Shown: piece after piece, positions 58,906 through 64,000 of the stretch
Position numbering within the stretch: position 1 is the first letter of the stretch
How the letters are laid out: each line of letters begins with the position of its first letter
Assembly: GCF_900111745.1 (NCBI RefSeq)
Contig: NZ_FOIJ01000008.1
Location: forward strand, 248,001-312,000
Origin: Stigmatella erecta
GTDB lineage: Bacteria; Myxococcota; Myxococcia; Myxococcales; Myxococcaceae
DNA length: 64,000 bases
Direction: 5' to 3'
Notes under the pieces: model-generated
What the model saw: the letters and a program-made list of their open reading frames with translations, nothing else
Databases searched by the model: none
What the model was told of the DNA's origin: nothing
Translations under genes and position numbers: made by a program

Positions 58906-59313
58906 CTAGCGGGCGCGGCTGAAGCTGGCGGGAACCTTCAGCGAGCTCGAAGCAATCGACGCCGCGCAGGTCGGGCTCAGCTTGTTCGCCAGGGACAGGA
59001 AGCAGATGTTGTACGCGTTCTCGAAGGGCTCGCTGTTGCTGGCGGAGCACTTGGGAACATCCTTGATGCAGTCGGCGAGATCCTTGATCGCGTCCTTGTC
59101 GCTGTCCGAACAGTTATCCAGGCCGTCCTTGCACTGTTCGACCTGCTCGTCCGTGGACTTCTCGAAGTAATCGTCATCAATGACGTTGCGGCAGTCGGAA
59201 GCCTTCTCGACGGCCTCGTTGTTGGCATCAGCCAAGTCGTCACACTCTCCACCGCCACCACAGCCCACCAGCGCCAGGGACACCGCCGCCACACAGGCCA
59301 TCCACTTCTTCAT
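58906..59313 (-). CDS. small Cys-rich lipoprotein
   Basis: 135 residues. Lipobox LVGC places the lipidated Cys at 18, followed by a Gly stretch. The mature part is acidic and helical with about seven further cysteines spaced for disulfides (CDDLADANNEAVEKASDC, CKDGLDNC, CADCIKD-like). No family recognised; it resembles many short secreted myxobacterial proteins. It lies alone between two terminators/promoters. ATG is preceded by AGGAGAG. Confidence 0.65.
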   Translation of the reverse strand: MKKWMACVAAVSLALVGCGGGGECDDLADANNEAVEKASDCRNVIDDDYFEKSTDEQVEQCKDGLDNCSDSDKDAIKDLADCIKDVPKCSASNSEPFENAYNICFLSLANKLSPTCAASIASSSLKVPASFSRAR

Positions 59314-59443
59314 GGGAACTCTCCTTGGGACATGAAATGAAGCGGCGGCATCCTAGCGATGGCCCCTCACGGTGCCAGGAGAGCCTGCAACCAGGCGGAA
59401 GTTCAGACGACTTTCATACTTTCCAGGTGTCCCTACATCCGTC

Positions 59444-59472
59444 TTGACTCCCCGGGCCTTCTCTCGTAGATC
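59444..59472 (+). promoter_or_regulatory. candidate promoter of rplU-rpmA
   Basis: TTGACT (59444-59449), 17 bases, TAGATC (59467-59472). It would give a leader of about 85 bases before rplU. The gap 59314-59563 also includes the upstream region of the small lipoprotein on the other strand. Confidence 0.55.
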
Positions 59473-59563
59473 GGCCATCCTTTGCGTATCCGGGCGATCA
59501 GCCGTCCGAAATGCGCGGCGACTCCCACGGGTTGACCCAACCCGACCGATAGAGGGTTTGACG

Positions 59564-59872
59564 ATGTACGCAGTGATTCGCACGGGCGGTAAGCAGTACC
59601 GCGTTGCCGAGGGCGATGTGCTCCGCATCGAGAAGGTCGCGGGCGATGTCGGCACTGAGGTGACCTTCAACGACATCCTCCTGCTGGGCGGCACGGACTC
59701 TCCCAAGGTGGGCCGGCCGACGGTCAGCGGCGCCAAGGTGGTGGGGAAGATCCTCGCGCAGGACAAGCACCGCCGCGTCCTCCATTTCCGCAAGGAGAAG
59801 GAAGGCTGGACGCGCCGCCGGGGCCACCGTCAGCCGTACACCGAGGTCAAGGTTACCTCCATCGCGGGCTAG
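59564..59872 (+). CDS. rplU: 50S ribosomal protein bL21
   Basis: 102 residues from ATG at 59564, after AGAGGG. The frame is open further upstream but has no ribosome site. It binds 23S rRNA in the large subunit. The family pattern is [14 protein letters not shown] at the start and [25 protein letters not shown] [19 protein letters not shown] at the end. First gene of rplU-rpmA-obg, the usual bacterial order. Confidence 0.97.
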   Translation: MYAVIRTGGKQYRVAEGDVLRIEKVAGDVGTEVTFNDILLLGGTDSPKVGRPTVSGAKVVGKILAQDKHRRVLHFRKEKEGWTRRRGHRQPYTEVKVTSIAG

Positions 59873-59931
59873 TACCGGCTCATCCACTCTTCGGCCGCCT
59901 CTGGCGGCCCGTCTCACGTAGGACAGGTGTC

Positions 59932-60201
59932 ATGGCTCATAAAAAGGGACAGGGTTCTTCTCGCAACGGCCGCGATTCGAATGCGCAGCGCCGGGGCGTC
60001 AAGGTGTACGGCGGCGAGGCAGTGTCCGCGGGCAGCATCCTCGTGCGGCAGCTGGGCACGGTCATCCACGCGGGCACCAACGTGAAGCTGGGCCGTGACT
60101 ACACCCTCTACTCCACGGTGGACGGGGTGGTGAAGTACGAGCGGCTGGGGCGTGACCGCAAGAAGGTCTCGGTCTATCCGGCTGAGGCGAGCGCCGCCTA
60201 G
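59932..60201 (+). CDS. rpmA: 50S ribosomal protein bL27
   Basis: 89 residues. It has the N-terminal [17 protein letters not shown], which reaches the peptidyl-transferase centre, and no cleavable leader. The rest is the bL27 fold ([19 protein letters not shown]). It follows rplU by 59 bases with a ribosome site AGGACAGG. Confidence 0.97.
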   Translation: MAHKKGQGSSRNGRDSNAQRRGVKVYGGEAVSAGSILVRQLGTVIHAGTNVKLGRDYTLYSTVDGVVKYERLGRDRKKVSVYPAEASAA

Positions 60202-60212
60202 GCGTTCCCTTC

Positions 60213-60236
60213 GGGCCTGGTCCTCCGGACGGGCCC
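60213..60236 (+). other. hairpin between rpmA and obg
   Basis: GGGCC-x2-GTCC pairs with GGAC-x-GGCCC around a TCC loop, 12 bases after rpmA. It may be an attenuator lowering obg expression relative to the ribosomal genes. A second small hairpin CCCCA/TGGGG lies just before obg. Confidence 0.45.
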
Positions 60237-60352
60237 TGTTGCATCCGAGCGGGTCGCTCCCGGTCCAGGTGCCTCAAGGCGGCTGGACGCGAGGGCGGCC
60301 CGTTTTGCATTTTTCGACTCCTGCTTCCCCAAGCTGGGGTGAGGCCAGAGCC

Positions 60353-61711
60353 ATGAAATTCGTCGATGAAGTCCGCATCTTCGTGAAGGCCGGGGACGGG
60401 GGGAACGGCGCCGTCTCCTTCCGCCGGGAGAAGTTCATCGAGCGCGGCGGGCCCAACGGAGGGGATGGGGGCAACGGCGGCTCGGTGGTGTTCGTGGCGA
60501 ACCCCCAGCTCACCACGCTCCTGGACTTCCGCTACCAGCAGCACCACCGGGCGAAGAACGGTGAGAACGGCATGGGCAGCGACTGCAACGGCCGGGGCGC
60601 CGAGGACATGATCCTCCAGGTCCCGGTGGGCACGCTCATCCGTTCGACGGACACGGGCGAGCTGCTGGTGGACCTGAGCGCGCCGGAGCAGCGCTACGTG
60701 GCCGCCCAGGGCGGGCGCGGCGGCCTGGGCAACATGAATTTCGCCACCTCGACGCGGCAGACGCCGCGCTTCGCCCAGGATGGGACGAAGGGCGAGGAAG
60801 TCACGCTCACCCTCGAGCTGAAGCTGCTGGCGGACGTGGGGCTGCTGGGCTTTCCCAACGCGGGCAAGAGCACCTTCATCTCCCGGGTGAGCCGGGCCCG
60901 GCCCAAGGTGGCGGACTACCCCTTCACCACGCTGGTGCCGAACCTCGGCATGGTCCAGTACAAGGACAACCTCTCGTTCGTGATGGCCGACATCCCCGGC
61001 ATCATCGAGGGGGCCAGCGAGGGCGTGGGGCTGGGGCACCAGTTCTTGCGGCACGTGGAGCGCTGCAAGGTGCTCATCCACCTCATCGACCTGGGCGCGG
61101 AGGGCGAGGGGCGCGAGCCCCTGCAGGACTTCGACATCCTCAACCGCGAGCTGGAGAAGTACAGCGCGGAGCTGGCGAGGAAGCCGCAGGTGGTGGCTGC
61201 CAACAAGCTGGACCTCACGCACGCGCGGGAGCGCCTGGAGGCACTCGCCAACGCCCTGCGTGAGCGGGGCATCGCCGTGTTCCCGGTCTCCACCGCGACC
61301 GGCGAGGGCATGCAGGCGCTCATGGACGCCACCGCCGAGGTGCTCTTCACGGGCAGAACGGACAAGCTCCGCGTGGAGCCCCCGGCGAAGCCCGCGTCCC
61401 GGACGGCCGCCCAGAAGGCCCCCGCGCGGAAGGCGCCCGTGAAGAAGGCCGCTCCCCGGAAGGCGGCGGCGAAGAAGGCTCCCGCCAAGAAGGCGCCCGT
61501 GAAGAAGGCCGCTCCCCGGAAGGTGGCGAAGAAGGCTCCCGCCAAGAAGGCGCCCGTGAAGAAGGCGCCGGTCCGGAAGGCCTCGGCGAAAAAGGCCCCC
61601 GCGAAGAAGGCTGCGGTGAAGCGGGCTCCCGCGAAGAAGGCCACCCCCAAGAAGGCCCCCGCCCGGAAGTCCTCCGCGAAGCCGGTACGCGCGAAAGGGC
61701 GGAGGTCCTAG
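60353..61711 (+). CDS. obgE: Obg-family GTPase with Lys/Ala-rich tail
   Basis: 452 residues from ATG at 60353. N-terminal Gly-rich Obg fold (1-158), then the G domain with P-loop GFPNAGKS (about 166-173), DIPG switch and NKLD base specificity motif. It controls 50S assembly and growth. The usual C-terminal OCT domain is absent. Instead residues 342-452 are a basic tail of KKAPAKKA-type repeats, like histone H1 or the tails of some myxobacterial DNA-binding proteins, which would give nucleic-acid affinity. The trmH gene starts 3 bases after. Confidence 0.93.
   Translation: MKFVDEVRIFVKAGDGGNGAVSFRREKFIERGGPNGGDGGNGGSVVFVANPQLTTLLDFRYQQHHRAKNGENGMGSDCNGRGAEDMILQVPVGTLIRSTDTGELLVDLSAPEQRYVAAQGGRGGLGNMNFATSTRQTPRFAQDGTKGEEVTLTLELKLLADVGLLGFPNAGKSTFISRVSRARPKVADYPFTTLVPNLGMVQYKDNLSFVMADIPGIIEGASEGVGLGHQFLRHVERCKVLIHLIDLGAEGEGREPLQDFDILNRELEKYSAELARKPQVVAANKLDLTHARERLEALANALRERGIAVFPVSTATGEGMQALMDATAEVLFTGRTDKLRVEPPAKPASRTAAQKAPARKAPVKKAAPRKAAAKKAPAKKAPVKKAAPRKVAKKAPAKKAPVKKAPVRKASAKKAPAKKAAVKRAPAKKATPKKAPARKSSAKPVRAKGRRS
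61390..61700 (+). repeat. KKAPAKKA-type repeats in the obg tail
   Basis: About 13 units of Lys-Lys-Ala-Pro or similar, coded by near-identical GCCCCCGCGAAGAAGG-like blocks. It is low-complexity at DNA and protein level, so it may vary in length between strains. Confidence 0.85.
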
Positions 61712-61714
61712 GCG

Positions 61715-62395
61715 ATGAGTGGGGGAGGTCCTCGGTACGCGCCATTCGAGGGCAAGCCCGTGGAGCCGGAGTCGCTCCTGCTCGACGTGCGCAAGGAGAA
61801 GATCGATCGCGTGGTGGAGCAGCGGACGCGAACGTTCACCGTCGTGCTGGACCGGTTGGAGGACAGCTTCAACATGGCCGCGGTGCTGCGGACGTGTGAG
61901 GCCATGGGCGTGCAGGAGGTGCACGTCGTCATCAACCCGGAGGCCCCCTTCCTTCCCAACTCGCGGGTGGCGCAGGGGTGCGACAAGTGGCTGGACGTGA
62001 AGCTCTACAAGTCGTTCGCCGAGTGCCGGGAGCACCTCAAGGGGCGGGGCTTCTCGCTGTATGCCTCGGCCATCCGGGAGGGCGCCACGAGCCTCTACTC
62101 GATGCGCTTCGACGCGAAGGTCGCCATCGTGTTCGGCAACGAGCGCTTCGGGGTGAGCGAGGAGGTGCTCGCAGGCGTGGATGGCACCTTCTGGATTCCC
62201 ATGCGGGGCTTCAGCCAGAGCATCAACATCTCGGCGGCCGCCTCCGCGTGCGTGAGCCGCGTCATGGCCTGGCGCGAGGAGCACCTGGGCAAGGTGGGAG
62301 ACCTCTCCCCCGAGGAAGCCCAGGAACTCCGGGAGCGCTTCTATGTGCTGGCTGTCAAACAGAGGAAGCGGATTTTCAAGGCCCAGCAGCCGTGA
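61715..62395 (+). CDS. trmH: SpoU-type tRNA (guanosine-2'-O)-methyltransferase (TrmH)
   Basis: 226 residues. SPOUT (trefoil-knot) methyltransferase: motif 1 NMAAVLRTCEAMGV (Asn and Arg of the active site), motif 2 IVFGNERFGVSEE, and motif 3 MRGFSQSINISAAAS. Probably makes Gm18 in tRNA. Normal length. Likely part of the rplU-rpmA-obg-trmH transcript. Confidence 0.9.
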   Translation: MSGGGPRYAPFEGKPVEPESLLLDVRKEKIDRVVEQRTRTFTVVLDRLEDSFNMAAVLRTCEAMGVQEVHVVINPEAPFLPNSRVAQGCDKWLDVKLYKSFAECREHLKGRGFSLYASAIREGATSLYSMRFDAKVAIVFGNERFGVSEEVLAGVDGTFWIPMRGFSQSINISAAASACVSRVMAWREEHLGKVGDLSPEEAQELRERFYVLAVKQRKRIFKAQQP

Positions 62396-62451
62396 ATGAG
62401 GCGTTCCAGGCCGCGTCATGAAGGGATAGACGCCCCCTTCTTGGAGACCCC

Positions 62452-63150
62452 ATGCTGATCGAGACCTTGCTCGTGTCCTTGCTGTCCGCACAAGCAGTCC
62501 CCCCGGCGGCGCCGGCTGCTCCCAAGCCCGCCCCCGCGGCGGCCAAGGGCAGCGTGGCCCCCGAGGTGAAGACGCTCGTCGAGCGGATGCAGGCCTTCTA
62601 CGAGAAGACCGAGGACTTCCAGTCCAGCTTCAAGCAGGACTACAAGTACAAGACGTTCCGCCGCACGCAGACCTCCACGGGCACGGTGACGTACAAGAAG
62701 CCCGGGTTGATGCGCTGGGAGTACGAGAAGCCCTCGCCCCGGACGTTCGTCCTCGCGGGTAGCAAGGTGTACGCGTACGATCCCGGGGCGCAGAGCCTCA
62801 CCGTGGGCAGCGTGGACACCAACACGCTCTCCGCCTCGGTGACGTTCCTCTTCGGGCAGGGCCGCCTGGCCGATGAGTTCAACATCACCCGGGGCCCCTG
62901 CGCCGACTGCAAGGGCACGCTGCTGGTGCTGGACCCCGCGCAGGCCGACCCGCGCTTCAAGCAGGTCCGCCTGGAGGTGGACCCCAAAACGGCACAGGTG
63001 CTCAAGAGCACCGTGATTGACCCGGACGGCAGTGAGAACGCCATCTCCTTCCTGAACCTGAAGACGAACGTGGGCATCTCGAAGGACAGCTTCCGGCTGG
63101 ATCCCCCCGAGGGCACCCGCATCGACGACTTCACCAAGCAGGGAAAGTAG
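62452..63150 (+). CDS. lolA: outer-membrane lipoprotein carrier LolA
   Basis: 232 residues. N-terminal hydrophobic signal (MLIETLLVSLLSAQA) and an Ala/Pro linker, then the LolA half-barrel: MQAFYEKTEDFQSSFKQDY, GTVTYKKPGLMRWEY, FLFGQGRLADEF, and a Cys-x2-Cys pair (CADC). It carries lipoproteins across the periplasm to LolB. Consistent with the many lipoproteins in this window. Followed after 6 bases by another lipoprotein gene. Confidence 0.88.
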   Translation: MLIETLLVSLLSAQAVPPAAPAAPKPAPAAAKGSVAPEVKTLVERMQAFYEKTEDFQSSFKQDYKYKTFRRTQTSTGTVTYKKPGLMRWEYEKPSPRTFVLAGSKVYAYDPGAQSLTVGSVDTNTLSASVTFLFGQGRLADEFNITRGPCADCKGTLLVLDPAQADPRFKQVRLEVDPKTAQVLKSTVIDPDGSENAISFLNLKTNVGISKDSFRLDPPEGTRIDDFTKQGK

Positions 63151-63156
63151 CCCGGC

Positions 63157-64000
63157 GTGCGTGGCCTGCTCCTCGTGGCGGTGCTGGGGCTCACGGGCTG
63201 CCTCCGGGGGGCCGCCGCCCCCGCGCCCGAGAAGCCCCACTTCACCGGCCGGACCTTTCCGCTGCTGTCCAGCCCCGCGCTGCGCCTGTCCGTGCCGGGC
63301 AAGCTGGGGGACCGGCCCATTCCCATCCTGCTCGACGTGGCCCGGCCGCTCTCGCTGGTGGCCACGGCGTGCTTCGCGGGGGGCCCTCCGCGGCCGGAAG
63401 GCAAGGTGCGCGCCCCCGAGCCCAACGGCATGCGGGAGTGGGCCATGGTGCCGCTGCCCGGCCTGCTCGTGGGAGAGGTGCCCCTGGCCGGGTTCTCGGC
63501 GGGGCTCACGGGGGAGAAGTTCTGCGCGGTGACGCTGGGGGCGGATGTCCTGGCGCCGTATGCCCTCACCGTGGATGCCCTGCGCCGCGAGGTCTCCTTC
63601 GCCGCTTCCCGTTCGCGCGAGGCTTACACCGCCGAGCTGGCCGCCCTTCAGGAGGATCCCGCCTGGGAGGGGCACCTGCTGGAGCTGAGCCGCGAGCCCA
63701 TCGGCGATTGGCCCCTGCTGGCCGCCCGGGTGGGGCAGGGCGAGGCCCGCCTCACCGGCCCCCTGGTGCTCTCCACGCGGGATCCATTCTCGCGGCTGGC
63801 CCTGGGGCCCGCCGAGGCCCAGGGGCTGCGCCCGCTGGAGACGGCCGCGGGGCTGCCCCCGCGCGCCATCCTGGTGGACTCCGTGGAGGTGGCGGTGGGG
63901 CTGGGCGTTCACCCCCTGGTGGTCGAGACGGGAGGGTGGGCCTCCGCAAGCTCGCTGGGCCGCCTGGGGCCGGATGTCTGGGGCCACTTCCTCGCCACCG
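63157..64000 (+). CDS. lipoprotein with degenerate retropepsin-like domain (truncated by window)
   Basis: Open from GTG at 63157 to the edge (281 codons, partial). Lipobox LTGC places the lipidated Cys at 15. The first domain follows the retropepsin-like aspartic protease pattern: a LSVPGKLGDRPIPILLDVARPLSLV strand, then LGADVLAPYALTVD. The catalytic DTG reads DVA, so it is probably not an active protease. A second similar module may begin near residue 180. Likely co-transcribed with lolA. Confidence 0.6.
   Translation, partial: MRGLLLVAVLGLTGCLRGAAAPAPEKPHFTGRTFPLLSSPALRLSVPGKLGDRPIPILLDVARPLSLVATACFAGGPPRPEGKVRAPEPNGMREWAMVPLPGLLVGEVPLAGFSAGLTGEKFCAVTLGADVLAPYALTVDALRREVSFAASRSREAYTAELAALQEDPAWEGHLLELSREPIGDWPLLAARVGQGEARLTGPLVLSTRDPFSRLALGPAEAQGLRPLETAAGLPPRAILVDSVEVAVGLGVHPLVVETGGWASASSLGRLGPDVWGHFLAT

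Overview
The window is a GC-rich (about 70%), gene-dense chromosomal segment of a myxobacterium, most likely suborder Cystobacterineae (Myxococcus, Stigmatella, Cystobacter and relatives). Three things point there: a member of the Myxococcales-restricted DUF2378/TIGR02265 paralogous family, an Oar-type TonB-dependent transporter next to its own Ton system, and several mosaic proteins typical of the group (kinase-PilZ, zinc ribbon-GYF-TPR, DUF4388-J domain). No rRNA, tRNA, insertion sequence, prophage or CRISPR array is visible. The longest stretch without a gene is 296 bases (20897-21192). The identification is made from sequence reading and knowledge of families, without any database search.

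Layout. 1-5194: tail of a pseudouridine synthase, a glycosyltransferase and a very large TPR protein. 5201-11857: an outer-membrane barrel, a LolA-like exported protein, an 831-residue Hsp90-type ATPase with what looks like a degenerate HD domain, and priA. 11873-20896: a 1632-residue scaffold-like protein, then housekeeping genes (pyrophosphatase, peptide deformylase, endonuclease III, threonine aldolase, an M23 peptidase lipoprotein, HU). 21193-33137: a beta-helix lipoprotein, an alpha/beta hydrolase, phosphatidylserine synthase, cinA, a membrane protein, DUF1285, recA, plsC, ndh and comM. 33297-41253: a membrane protein, the DUF2378 protein, and a divergent Ton cluster: tonB-exbB-exbD-exbD on minus, Oar-type receptor plus a lipoprotein on plus, with good sigma70-type promoters on both sides.

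41358-50669: radical SAM protein, several small conserved proteins, plsY, an RlmL-type methyltransferase, a small monooxygenase-fold protein and ftsK. 50847-56743: a zinc ribbon-GYF-TPR membrane protein, a TFIIB-type zinc ribbon protein, the gatCAB operon and a 2-oxoglutarate dioxygenase. 56968-64000: a kinase-PilZ-TPR protein, a small Cys-rich lipoprotein, rplU-rpmA-obg-trmH, lolA and a truncated lipoprotein with a degenerate retropepsin fold.

Working together: the Ton cluster would energise the Oar barrel; pssA, plsC and plsY supply phospholipid; gatCAB, def, rplU, rpmA, obg, trmH and the RlmL-type gene serve translation; recA, priA, nth, ftsK and HU serve chromosome maintenance; lolA serves envelope lipoprotein traffic. 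The most unusual items are the HD/Hsp90 protein, the multi-domain scaffold genes at 11873 and 56968, the GltJ-like protein at 50847, and an Obg GTPase with a histone H1-like tail. Because codon bias is extreme, very long open frames run antisense to real genes; these were rejected.
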